A DNA stretch of 64,000 nt, from the NCBI GenBank assembly GCA_905214925.1, contig CAJMOB010000005.1, forward strand, positions 83,031-147,030. The letters are read 5' to 3'. The notes beneath the pieces were generated by a model that was not told the origin of the DNA, did not search any database, and saw nothing but the letters and a program-made list of their open reading frames with translations. This DNA is from Scybalomonas sp905214925. GTDB lineage: Bacteria > Bacillota > Clostridia > Lachnospirales > Lachnospiraceae. Below, piece after piece: positions 34,062 to 42,724 of this stretch (within the stretch, counting starts at the first letter, position 1; each line of letters begins with the position of its first letter). A program made the translations under genes and the position numbers.

Positions 34062-36029
34062 TTATTTTCCAATAAACTCGGATAGATCCATATCAAGCCC
34101 TTCTTTTTCTAGCACATATTTTTGCCCTGGATAATCAGACATTAAGTTATAGTCCAATACTTTTTTCGATAACTCCACTAATTTTCTTGCCCGCTCTGAC
34201 TGTTCTTTTAACGTATCATTTAATGTAATACTTTCTCCTGTTTTTGTATTCCATGCCCGTCCATTTTTAAAAGTATCATCTCTTCCAATTTGATACATCG
34301 TATCTTTCCATATAAAGGAGCCTTCTAGTAAATAAGTAACTGATGCAACGAAATCGCCCTCTTCATCCTCTACATTTACAAGATCTTTTCCAAACAAATA
34401 CGGTTGTGGAATTGTAATATCCATTAAATTTGCTATAGTTGGCAAGAAATCCACTTGCCCGCCTGCTGTATGAATCGTCTCATTGACTCCACTGTTTGGA
34501 ATATGAATAATCAGCGGAATATGCAACATTTCATCATAATCATAAGCTCTTCCTAGAAACTTTGGCATGCTCTCTTGAATTGGCTCATAGAACTCTTCGT
34601 CAGAAATCAACATTCCATGATGATCCCCATACATAGCAATGACCGTATCCTCATAAAGCCCCGCCTTTTTTAAATCAGAAATCAATTGACCAATCGCCTC
34701 ATCCGTATAATGAACCGATTGCAAATAATGGCCAAATACATTATTATCTTCTGGTTTCAACTCTAAGTCCACCAGATCCGCATCCAACTGATACGGAATA
34801 TGATTTGTAACCGTTACCATAAAACTAAAAGTAGGTTTTGTCTGTTGCTTTAATATGGTAACTGCCTGTGAAAATAAGTCTTTATCGGTAATGCCAAACC
34901 CAGAAATTCTCGCTTCTTTTAAATATTCTTTGCTATAAAATGTTTGGAATCCTTCTTGAGGATACATTTGCCCACGGTTCCAAAATGTCCTTACATTCCC
35001 ATGAAAAGCTAGAGTAGCATAGCCTTGGGCTCGCAACAACCATGGTAATCCATTAAAATTATTATCTACATATAAGCGATAAGATTCTCGCTCTGTTACT
35101 GGATAAAAACTATTCAAAGTGGCAAATTCCGCATCCGACGTATTTCCCTTTCCAATACTTTGATAATAATGATCAAAATAAAGCGTATCCTCCTCCAATA
35201 AACGATTAATATTCGGAGTTAATTCTTGTCCATTGTATGTCTTTCCAATAGGGAAATTTTGAAAACTCTCTAATTGGATTAAAATTAAGTTTTTCCCCTT
35301 TGCGATCCCACGATACTTTGTTCCTGTGGCTTTTGGTACAAGTTCTGCAATCTCTTCTTGAATGTGATTTTTATTAATAGAAGAACGCTCCAGTTCTCCT
35401 GCTGTAAACTTGACAATATCACTGGCATGATACGTAACAAATTCCAAATGATTAATACTTTTCACACCATCATCATTCAATGGATTCCATACAAGAATCA
35501 CTAGCACACTAAAAGCAGAAATACCTAATAACGTCGGCATAGCACAAACCCAATAAAATTTTCTCTCTTTTTCTCTTTTCTTCTTTTCCCTTATTTTTGC
35601 CTGTGTCATTGATTTTTTAAAATAATAAATGGCTAGAGGAATATCCCATAACAATAAAAGAATTCCTGCTGTTGATACAACCCCATTCAAATCAATGGCC
35701 CCTGCTGTATCCAATAAGTTTCCAATCTGAAATAGTTGATTTACTGAAGTATATTGAATAAAGTAGCTATAATACATACTATCAGCTAACATAATAACTG
35801 ATACAAACGTATAAAAAATTCCAAATAAAATGGTTGCCCTTTTTTCATTCTTCCAACTTCTCATATTCTCTATGAGAATCGCTAAAAAAGCAAACGTCAA
35901 AACGCTGACGATGTAGGTCACTCCATAGAAATCCACAAGTTTATAAAACAAAAGAACTTTTATCCCCAATAATACATATAAAATTCTAAAATCTTTTAAA
36001 AACTGTTTTAATTTCTCTATCTTTCCCAC
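34062..36029 (-). CDS. LtaS-like lipoteichoic acid synthase / phosphoglycerol transferase
   Basis: A 655-residue membrane enzyme. Five membrane segments lie within residues 15-185, followed by an extracellular sulfatase-fold domain. The metal-binding Glu is Glu254 (LILIQLESFQ), the catalytic Thr is Thr297 (GKGNTSDAEFATLNSFYP), and MYGDHHG carries the later metal ligands. It transfers glycerol-phosphate units from phosphatidylglycerol to a growing teichoic acid or other surface glycan. It is near a GDPD gene, but not in an operon with it. Among LtaS-type proteins the exact acceptor cannot be told from sequence. Confidence 0.9.
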   Translation of the reverse strand: MGKIEKLKQFLKDFRILYVLLGIKVLLFYKLVDFYGVTYIVSVLTFAFLAILIENMRSWKNEKRATILFGIFYTFVSVIMLADSMYYSYFIQYTSVNQLFQIGNLLDTAGAIDLNGVVSTAGILLLLWDIPLAIYYFKKSMTQAKIREKKKREKERKFYWVCAMPTLLGISAFSVLVILVWNPLNDDGVKSINHLEFVTYHASDIVKFTAGELERSSINKNHIQEEIAELVPKATGTKYRGIAKGKNLILIQLESFQNFPIGKTYNGQELTPNINRLLEEDTLYFDHYYQSIGKGNTSDAEFATLNSFYPVTERESYRLYVDNNFNGLPWLLRAQGYATLAFHGNVRTFWNRGQMYPQEGFQTFYSKEYLKEARISGFGITDKDLFSQAVTILKQQTKPTFSFMVTVTNHIPYQLDADLVDLELKPEDNNVFGHYLQSVHYTDEAIGQLISDLKKAGLYEDTVIAMYGDHHGMLISDEEFYEPIQESMPKFLGRAYDYDEMLHIPLIIHIPNSGVNETIHTAGGQVDFLPTIANLMDITIPQPYLFGKDLVNVEDEEGDFVASVTYLLEGSFIWKDTMYQIGRDDTFKNGRAWNTKTGESITLNDTLKEQSERARKLVELSKKVLDYNLMSDYPGQKYVLEKEGLDMDLSEFIGK

Positions 36030-36343
36030 TTCAACTCTCCTTTCTCTTCTATCAGATTTTCTTCTTTAGAATATCATAATTCTTCATCAATGAGAAGTTC
36101 TCGCTACCACCCACTATCTCACTCGTTACTTCCGACTAAAACGATGAAAAGCATACTTTGTGAATTTCTCACGTTCGTAGACGGCGTTAACATTATAAAT
36201 GTTGGCGGGCAGTTGTCATAAACTTATACGAGCATAGTTTCTGACTCCTTGCCTTTACATAAATAGAAGGTATGGAACAATAGCTAACTTATGCCTTTTT
36301 CGTTCCATACCTTCTTATTCTATCATACTTTACATTTTATTAT
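36030..36343. other. Spacer with family B-like repeat and a 13-bp hairpin
   Basis: The left part contains ATTTCTCACGTTCGTAGAC (36159-36180), as at the left end of family B repeats, followed by a diverged core with GTTAACATTATAAATGTTGG. At 36276-36324 GAAGGTATGGAAC pairs perfectly with GTTCCATACCTTC across a 23-base loop, placed just after the permease gene stop; no clear T-tract follows on the minus strand, so termination is uncertain. Confidence 0.55.
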
Positions 36344-39300
36344 TTACTCCACGCTCTTTAACGATTCTACCATATCAATTTTTTTCAACTTATAATATAA
36401 TACAAAATTCACGAACATGGAAAATACACCTGTTAATAATGCACCATAAACAAAGCTCATTGGTTTAATATCTCTTCCTAGCATCATCATATCAAGTTCT
36501 GCTGTAATAATGACATAGTGGTGTAAAATAACACCTAATCCTAATCCTAATAAAACACCAAAAATTGTCAATAAAACATTTTCACGATAAACATATTCCG
36601 CTGTCTCCATGTCATAAAATCCTAACACTTTAATGGTTGCAAGCTCTCGTTTTCTCTCACTAATATTAATATTATTTAAATTATATAATACGATAAACGC
36701 CAGTGCTCCCGCAGAGATTACCAATACAACAACGACAATATCCATACTATTCATCATACGATCGATGGATTTCTTTGATTCTGTCACCTTGGTCACACTA
36801 TTCACTCCATTTTTCTTTAGTATTTGTTCTGACAGTTCATTTTGTTGTTCGGAAGAATGTTCTTTTGTCTTCACTAAAATCTGATTCCAATCTTCTTGTT
36901 CTCCATAAAGGTTTTCATATAACTCTGGTGCCATATACACATAATGGTAAAGATAATTTTCTGTAATTCCTTCAATGAGAACTGTTTGATCTTCCTTTTC
37001 CTCTTGTTGAATGACAATTGTATCTCCAATATTCACATTCAGCAATGTGGCTAACTTTTCTGAAATAATAACACCATTGGAAGAAAGTTCATAAGTTTCT
37101 TTTGTTCTTCGATTATGCAAATGAATATAATCTTCTAACTTATTTTTTTCTTCTGGGACAATCATATATGCCTCTATTGTGTCCTCTTTCGTCTGAACAT
37201 CGATACTGGCCTGCCATGTATTAAGACTTCCTAAAATACTGTCTTCTCCTTCTATTATTTTTTCTGGTTTCTTTCCTTCTTTAATAGAAATCGATAAATC
37301 ATAATCCATAACTCCCCCATATTGTTTATCCACAATGGAGTAAATGGAATCTCTAACACCAAACCCAACAATAATTAATGCCATACATCCACCAATTCCA
37401 AAAATTGTCATAAAGAAACGTTTTTTATAGCGGAATAAATTTCTTACTGTTACTTTACTAATAAAACTCAATCGATTCCAAATAAATGGGATTCTTTCCA
37501 ATAAAACACGCTTTCCAATCTTTGGTGCAACTGGACGCATTAATCCAGCTGGTACTTCTTGAAGTTCTTTATAACAAGCAAATATGGTCGCCACCAAAAT
37601 CGTAGCAATAGCTAAAAAACAAGAGGTAATAGAATAAAAACTGTTGAGTGGTACGATTACATCTGGTAGTGTCTGATACATCATCTTATAAGCTCCAATA
37701 ATGATATTTGGGAAAATCTTTTGTCCTAAAATCATACCAATAAGGCTTCCAATTAATGTGGCGAAAAGAGCATATAAAATATAACGCATGGCAATATTCC
37801 ATTTACTATATCCCAATGCTTTTAATGTACCAATCTGTGTGCGATCACTTTCTACCATTCGAGTCATTGTCGTTAAACTTACAAGCGCTGCCACAAGGAA
37901 AAAGATAGCTGGAAATACTTCTCCAATCGCTTTAATTCGATCCGCATCATTTCCAAACGAAACGGCGCTGACAATAGAATCGCGATCAAGAGCATAATAC
38001 TCCGGCTCATCTAAATCAGCTAATTCATCTTTGGCATCCGCCAATTTCTCCTTTGCATCTGCCAATTCCTTTTTCCCATCGGTTAATTCTTTTTCCCCAT
38101 CGGCTATTTTTTTCTTACCATCCTCTACTTCTTGCCAACCTTCTTCTAACTGTTGTCTTGCATCCAATAATTTTTGACGATTTTTCTCTAACTCTTGTCG
38201 ACCTTCTTCTAACTGGGTCTCACTAGTAAGAATCGTCTGTTCCGCTTGTTTTAAAGCGCTCTCTCCTGCCTCTAATTGAGGCTTTGATTGTTCTATTTCC
38301 TTTTCTGCTTGTTTCAGTTCTTCTTCTTTTGTAGCCAGTTCTTTTTTGCTAGAGACAAGGCTTGTCTTTGCTGTTTCTATCTGTTTTTCTCCTTGTTCTA
38401 GCTGTTTTTTTGCACTCTGTAACTCTTTTTCAGCCTTGCTTTTCTTCTGATTATATTCGGATAATCCTTGATTATATTGTTCTTCTGCTTCCTCTAATGC
38501 TCTTTTCCCTTCCGCTAATTGTTGGTTAACCAAGCTTTCTTTTGCCTCAATTTCTTGTTTTGCAGCTTCATATTCTACCAAACTAGACTGATATTGTTGT
38601 TTCAACTTAACAAGCTGTTCATCATCTTCTGAAACTTCTTGCTCTAATTTTGCAATCTGAGCTTTCCATTGTTCTAGCTGTTGTTTCGTTTTCTCTAATT
38701 GTGTCTTTGCTTCTTCAATCGGTTGTAACGCTGCTTTTTCTGTTTCTTCATACTGCTTTTTATTGGCATCTAAAGTGTTCTTTGCATTTTCTAACTCTGT
38801 TTTTGCTTCCTGTAATGCCGTTTTTACACTACTTTCTTGCTCTTCATATGCCTTTTTTCCTTGCTCTATGGTTTCTTGTTGGGCAACTAGCTCTTGCTCT
38901 CCTTTTGCTAATTGTTCTTTTCCTTCTTTTATCTGAGCCTTTCCATCTTGGATTTTCTTTTCCGCTTGCTCTAATTGCTCTTTTTTTGCTAAAAACTCAG
39001 CTTTTTTCTCGGAAAGTTCTTGTTTTCCTTTTGCTAACTCTGCTTCACCATCTACAATTTTTTGCTCTGCACTTGCAAATTCTTCTTCGCCACTTGCCAA
39101 CTCTACTTCTCCGTCAGCGAGTTCTTTTTCTGCATCTTCTACTTGTTTTTTGGCTTTCTCTAATTCTTTTTGCCCATCCTTTAATTCTTGTTCCCCGTCT
39201 TTTACTTCTTTTTCACCATCGGCGATTTTTTCTTTTGCCTCTTTTATCGTATCATCATAGCGAAGTTCTGCTCGTTGTTCAACAAAATCCTCCACTTTTT

Positions 39301-40012
39301 TCTTTACCGGTGCCACACATTCTTCATATTCTTTTGAATAAGCTACAAGCTCTTTTGCGCCTTCCACTGTCATAACCACTTCTGTATAAGCTTCTAATGT
39401 AAACTCCTCTTTTGGAATCACAAAATATCCATTCACTTTTCCATTTCCAATCGTTGTAGAACCTCTCTCCACATCCATATAAATAGGGGAATTAACAACA
39501 CCAACGATTTCATATTGATTATCTTTTATAATATCGCTTAATTCCTCTTCATTTCCCGACTCAATGGTGAGCGTATCCCCTATTTGGAATTCACCTGTCA
39601 TAACCAATTGCTCATCAATGGCACATTCTCCTTCTTTTTCAGGAAGACGCCCCTTAACTACCTTCATTTTATTAATGTTATCTGGAATAGAATACGCTTT
39701 TAGCACATATTGATTGCTCGTTACTTTTCCCATAACATCATAAGAATAAAGAGGCTCTATTTCTTTAATTCCCTCAATCTGCTCTAATCCGGAAATATCC
39801 TCATCTGTCACTCCCCACGTTCCAAGGACACGAAGATCCATCATGTTTTCTCTATCATAATAAGCATCTGCAGACAATTTCATATCAGGACTTGTAGCAC
39901 GAATTCCTGCAAAAAATGCCACTCCCAATGCTACAATAAGCATAATCGATAGAAAACGATTGAAACTATTTTTGATCTCCCGAAAGAAATCCTTTCTCAT
40001 AGATTTTTTCAT
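36344..40012 (-). CDS. MacB/FtsX-type ABC transporter permease with long extracellular coiled coil
   Basis: A protein of about 1222 residues. It has an N-terminal membrane helix (SFNRFLSIMLIVALGVAFFAGI), an extracellular MacB-like domain to about residue 240, a Glu/Lys/Gln/Ala-rich coiled coil from about 255 to 690, then a first FtsX block (FPAIFFLVAALVSLTTMTRMVESDRTQIGTLKALGYS), a second extracellular domain, and a second FtsX block at the C-terminus (ERKRELATIKVLGF). The coiled coil has many xxxLxxG units such as DGEKELTDG. An ATG at 40012 after GGAAGG is preferred to a TTG nine bases upstream. The ATPase gene lies 42-50 bases upstream. It probably moves lipids, peptides or force across the envelope rather than importing nutrients. 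Confidence 0.88.
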   Translation of the reverse strand: MKKSMRKDFFREIKNSFNRFLSIMLIVALGVAFFAGIRATSPDMKLSADAYYDRENMMDLRVLGTWGVTDEDISGLEQIEGIKEIEPLYSYDVMGKVTSNQYVLKAYSIPDNINKMKVVKGRLPEKEGECAIDEQLVMTGEFQIGDTLTIESGNEEELSDIIKDNQYEIVGVVNSPIYMDVERGSTTIGNGKVNGYFVIPKEEFTLEAYTEVVMTVEGAKELVAYSKEYEECVAPVKKKVEDFVEQRAELRYDDTIKEAKEKIADGEKEVKDGEQELKDGQKELEKAKKQVEDAEKELADGEVELASGEEEFASAEQKIVDGEAELAKGKQELSEKKAEFLAKKEQLEQAEKKIQDGKAQIKEGKEQLAKGEQELVAQQETIEQGKKAYEEQESSVKTALQEAKTELENAKNTLDANKKQYEETEKAALQPIEEAKTQLEKTKQQLEQWKAQIAKLEQEVSEDDEQLVKLKQQYQSSLVEYEAAKQEIEAKESLVNQQLAEGKRALEEAEEQYNQGLSEYNQKKSKAEKELQSAKKQLEQGEKQIETAKTSLVSSKKELATKEEELKQAEKEIEQSKPQLEAGESALKQAEQTILTSETQLEEGRQELEKNRQKLLDARQQLEEGWQEVEDGKKKIADGEKELTDGKKELADAKEKLADAKDELADLDEPEYYALDRDSIVSAVSFGNDADRIKAIGEVFPAIFFLVAALVSLTTMTRMVESDRTQIGTLKALGYSKWNIAMRYILYALFATLIGSLIGMILGQKIFPNIIIGAYKMMYQTLPDVIVPLNSFYSITSCFLAIATILVATIFACYKELQEVPAGLMRPVAPKIGKRVLLERIPFIWNRLSFISKVTVRNLFRYKKRFFMTIFGIGGCMALIIVGFGVRDSIYSIVDKQYGGVMDYDLSISIKEGKKPEKIIEGEDSILGSLNTWQASIDVQTKEDTIEAYMIVPEEKNKLEDYIHLHNRRTKETYELSSNGVIISEKLATLLNVNIGDTIVIQQEEKEDQTVLIEGITENYLYHYVYMAPELYENLYGEQEDWNQILVKTKEHSSEQQNELSEQILKKNGVNSVTKVTESKKSIDRMMNSMDIVVVVLVISAGALAFIVLYNLNNINISERKRELATIKVLGFYDMETAEYVYRENVLLTIFGVLLGLGLGVILHHYVIITAELDMMMLGRDIKPMSFVYGALLTGVFSMFVNFVLYYKLKKIDMVESLKSVE

Positions 40013-40063
40013 TTTCTGCAACCCTTCCTTTCTGTTTTTTCTTCCTTTTTATGAAAAGAAATA

Positions 40064-40768
40064 TTACCATTCGATTTCTTCCACTGGCATTGGGTTGCTA
40101 TTTTTTTCCATATGAGCAACTTTTCCATTTTTTATATGAATGATTCGATCCGCCATTGGAGCAATTGCCAGATTATGAGTGATTACAATAACCGTCATCT
40201 TCTGCTCTCTACAAGTATCTTGTAATAACTTTAAAATCGCTTTTCCAGTGGTATAATCAAGGGCTCCTGTAGGCTCATCACATAAAAGAAGTTTTGGATT
40301 TTTTGCAAGTGCTCTTGCAATTGCCACACGTTGCTGTTCTCCACCTGATAGCTGTGCAGGGAAGTTATTGATTCGCTCTTTTAATCCAACCCGCTCTAAT
40401 ACTTCCACTGGATTCAATGGATTTTTACTAATCTGTGTGGCTAGCTCTACATTTTCCTTAGCCGTTAAATTCTGTACTAAGTTGTAAAATTGAAATACAA
40501 ATCCGATCTCATCTCTTCGATATGTAGTGAGCTGTTTTGAACCATAATGACTAATATCCACTCCTCCTACAAACACTTTTCCTGAAGTAGCACTATCCAT
40601 TCCACCTAATATATTAAGAACTGTCGTCTTTCCAGCCCCACTTGGACCTACGATTACAACAAACTCACCTTCCTCTATTTGAAAATTGACGCCTGCTACC
40701 GCATGAATTTCCACTTCCCCCATTTGATACGTCTTCATAACATCTCTTAACTCTACAAACGCTGGCAT
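40064..40768 (-). CDS. MacB/LolD-type ABC transporter ATP-binding protein
   Basis: A 234-residue ATPase with Walker A GPSGAGKTT, Q-loop VFQFYNLVQNLTAKENV, signature LSGGEQQR, Walker B LLLCDEPTGALD and switch VITHNLAIA. This pattern is that of MacB/LolD/FtsE-like ATPases that drive FtsX-fold permeases by a mechanical cycle. It is the first gene of a two-gene operon with the large permease. The ATG at 40768 is preceded by AGGAGG. Confidence 0.92.
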   Translation of the reverse strand: MPAFVELRDVMKTYQMGEVEIHAVAGVNFQIEEGEFVVIVGPSGAGKTTVLNILGGMDSATSGKVFVGGVDISHYGSKQLTTYRRDEIGFVFQFYNLVQNLTAKENVELATQISKNPLNPVEVLERVGLKERINNFPAQLSGGEQQRVAIARALAKNPKLLLCDEPTGALDYTTGKAILKLLQDTCREQKMTVIVITHNLAIAPMADRIIHIKNGKVAHMEKNSNPMPVEEIEW

Positions 40769-40885
40769 AATTTCCTCCTTATGTTGCTATTGTCTGCTAC
40801 TATTTATTATTATATCAGATTGCATTTTTGTTTCAATGTAAACTATCAGTGCCATTCTTATCCTTTCCCTATGGTATCCCTTATA

Positions 40886-40914
40886 TTGACAAAGGAACGA
40901 ATTTATTATATAGT
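40886..40914 (+). promoter_or_regulatory. Promoter of the guanidine riboswitch - gdx transcript
   Basis: TTGACA (40886-40891), a 17-base spacer and TATAGT (40909-40914). Transcription should start near 40921, just before the riboswitch. Confidence 0.75.
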
Positions 40915-40942
40915 AAACTGATAAAAAATTGTTATTATATAT

Positions 40943-41064
40943 GTTTTCTAGGGTTCCGCAGTATGACTGGCCTGTGACCAAGAGAAAACTCATAGCTAAT
41001 TGCTATGTCACGGAAGGATAAAAGCCTGGGAGATATCATCAGATATTTCTCAGGCTTTTATCAT
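40943..41064 (+). ncRNA. Guanidine-I riboswitch (ykkC class) with terminator
   Basis: TTCTAGGGTTCCGC at 40946, ACTGG...CCAAGAGAAAAC at 40965-40989 and TCACGGAAGGATAAAAGCC at 41008-41026 are the conserved blocks of the ykkC guanidine-I aptamer, in the right order and spacing. The 3' part, GCCTGGGAGATAT with ATATTTCTCAGGC (41024-41056) and following TTTTATC, can form a terminator, so guanidinium should prevent termination. The gene behind it is an SMR exporter of the Gdx type, the classical partner. Confidence 0.88.
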
Positions 41065-41115
41065 GGTCATTACCTAGTAAAACAAGCGATAACAAATAGA
41101 AAGGAGATGATTTAC

Positions 41116-41433
41116 TTGGCTTGGGGATACTTAATCATTGCTGGAACTTTTGAAGTTGTCTGGGCAATTGCGCTTAAATATTCTTATGGATTTTCCAAGC
41201 TTATGCCATCGGTTGTCACTATAGGCGGTATGATCATTAGTTTTTACTTCCTATCAATGGCTACGAAAACTCTTCCGCTTGGTACTGCTTATGCAATCTG
41301 GACTGGAATTGGCTCTTTAGGTACGATTTTATTAGGAATTATCCTTTTTCATGAAGCGTTAACTCCTTTACGAATTGTATTTTTAAGTTGTATTTTAATC
41401 GGAATTTTAGGTTTAAAACTCACTTCTGCGTAA
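41116..41433 (+). CDS. gdx: Guanidinium exporter, SMR family (Gdx/SugE type)
   Basis: A 105-residue four-helix SMR protein. AGTFEVVWAIALKYSYGFSKLMPS holds the essential Glu of helix 1, and GTAYAIWTGIGSLGTILLGI in helix 3 is the Gdx-type motif. It exports guanidinium in exchange for protons as a dual-topology dimer. The best start is a TTG at 41116, nine bases after AAGGAG; longer frames would run through the riboswitch. Control by the guanidine-I riboswitch upstream confirms the assignment. A hairpin at 41491-41526 follows. Confidence 0.92.
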   Translation: MAWGYLIIAGTFEVVWAIALKYSYGFSKLMPSVVTIGGMIISFYFLSMATKTLPLGTAYAIWTGIGSLGTILLGIILFHEALTPLRIVFLSCILIGILGLKLTSA

Positions 41434-41853
41434 AACAGTCATTGCTTTCTTTTATCAACTGATACCAGATTTTTTGAATAGGAAATGTGGTTATGGTAAA
41501 ATAAATTTTTTTCTATTTTATCATAACCTCCTATCTTGAAACCTTTCTAGTGAATCGGTTTTCTATCTTTATTCCCATTATACATCACTCTATTTCTGGG
41601 TTCCATATTTTCTTACTATTATCTACATTAAATTTTATAAACTTTTAATTAAAATTATTTCTCTCTTTTTTCCGTCTTTTTCTTCTGTTTTTCACACAAA
41701 AGAAAGAGTAGTGCATTTCTTAAATTAGTGCTATCATAATACAAAGAAGAAACACATTTCACGAGTTTCTCACACTCATAGACGAGTCAACATGACAAAT
41801 ATTCCTCACTTAACTCGTTATTTTTGCGTAAATTAGAATCGAGGTGTTAAAAT
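41434..41853. other. Spacer between gdx and the GDPD gene, with family B repeat
   Basis: Besides the hairpin at 41491-41526 it holds a family B copy at 41764-41832 (TTTCTCACACTCATAGACGA at the left, ACTCGTTATTTTTGCGTAAA at the right). The rest is AT-rich without recognisable genes. GAGGTG at 41838-41843 is the ribosome site of the GDPD gene. Confidence 0.5.
41491..41526 (+). terminator. Terminator after gdx
   Basis: GGTTATG(g)TAAAATA and TATTTTA(t)CATAACC form a stem of about 14 pairs, with an AT-rich flank. The T-tract is short, so efficiency is uncertain. Confidence 0.6.
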
Positions 41854-42630
41854 ATGAAACGACAAATACAAATTATTGCACATCGAGGAGCTTCTGCTCT
41901 TGTTTCCCATGAAAATACTTTAGAATCTTTTCAAACTGCCATTGATTTAGGTGCTGATATGGTAGAATTTGATGTTAGACGAACACTCGATAAAAAACTG
42001 ATTATTTTCCACAATCCCACTTTATATAGCAAACCACTTCACACTCTAACTTATAAAGAGATCAATCATATTGCCAAAACGCAAGGATATACAATTCCTC
42101 TTTTTGAAGATGTTCTTCGCTTATGTCAGGGAAAAATTCGACTGGATATCGAGCTAAAAGAAACGGGATATGAACTTGAAGTTTTGGCACTTACAAAGAA
42201 ATACTTTTCTTACTCCGAGTTCTTTATGAAATCATTCCATGACAGCTCTGTATTAGCAATAAAAAAAGCCGATCCAAATGTAACAGCAGGTCTATTAATT
42301 GGCATCGAAACACTAGATTTTAAAAAACGGCTTCATGAATATTTTCCAGAACGTCGACTTCATCGGTGTCAAGCCGATTTTATTGGCCCCCATTATCAAT
42401 TTCTCACAAAAGAATTTCTCTTTCGAATGCGACTGGAAAAAATGCCTATCTACGTATGGACGGTTAACCAACCTTCTCTTATTGAGCGTTTCCTCCATTC
42501 TTCTGTAGCAGGCATTATTACCGATCGCCCCGATCGAGCGTTAAATTTAAGAAAGCAAATCCAACTAAAACATCACTTTTTACAAAGAAAATCCCAAGAT
42601 CTCTCTTTATCCATTAAGAAAAAATATTGA
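41854..42630 (+). CDS. Glycerophosphodiester phosphodiesterase (GDPD)
   Basis: A 258-residue soluble GDPD without signal peptide. IIAHRGASALVSHENTLESF holds the catalytic His-Arg and first Glu, GADMVEFDVRRTLDKKLIIFHNP the metal Glu/Asp and second His, and RLDIELKE the third Glu. It splits glycerophosphodiesters into glycerol-3-phosphate and an alcohol, in phospholipid or teichoic acid turnover. It stands alone, with GAGGTG before the ATG and a strong bidirectional terminator after it. Confidence 0.93.
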   Translation: MKRQIQIIAHRGASALVSHENTLESFQTAIDLGADMVEFDVRRTLDKKLIIFHNPTLYSKPLHTLTYKEINHIAKTQGYTIPLFEDVLRLCQGKIRLDIELKETGYELEVLALTKKYFSYSEFFMKSFHDSSVLAIKKADPNVTAGLLIGIETLDFKKRLHEYFPERRLHRCQADFIGPHYQFLTKEFLFRMRLEKMPIYVWTVNQPSLIERFLHSSVAGIITDRPDRALNLRKQIQLKHHFLQRKSQDLSLSIKKKY

Positions 42631-42674
42631 AATCACTTTTAACTTATAACAATTATCTTATAAAAGTCTAACAT

Positions 42675-42717
42675 AAAAAACGATGAGGAACGGAAGGTAA
42701 GTTTCTCATCGTTTTTT
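42675..42717. terminator. Bidirectional terminator between GDPD and amidase genes
   Basis: AAAAAACGATGAG and CTCATCGTTTTTT pair perfectly across an inner loop that is also partly paired. It lies between two convergent genes and serves both. Confidence 0.85.
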
Positions 42718-42724
42718 CATCATC

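Noticed and set aside
38650..39375. A 241-codon plus-strand frame rich in Leu
   Set aside because: It is the complement of the coiled-coil part of the permease; the Leu/Phe-rich composition follows from Glu/Lys/Gln codons on the other strand.
40787..40993. A minus-strand frame antisense to the guanidine riboswitch
   Set aside because: Explained by the aptamer on the other strand; no ribosome site.
41005..41115. Upstream in-frame ATG extension of the gdx gene
   Set aside because: It runs through the riboswitch and terminator, lacks a ribosome site, and has no SMR similarity; the TTG at 41116 has AAGGAG at proper spacing.
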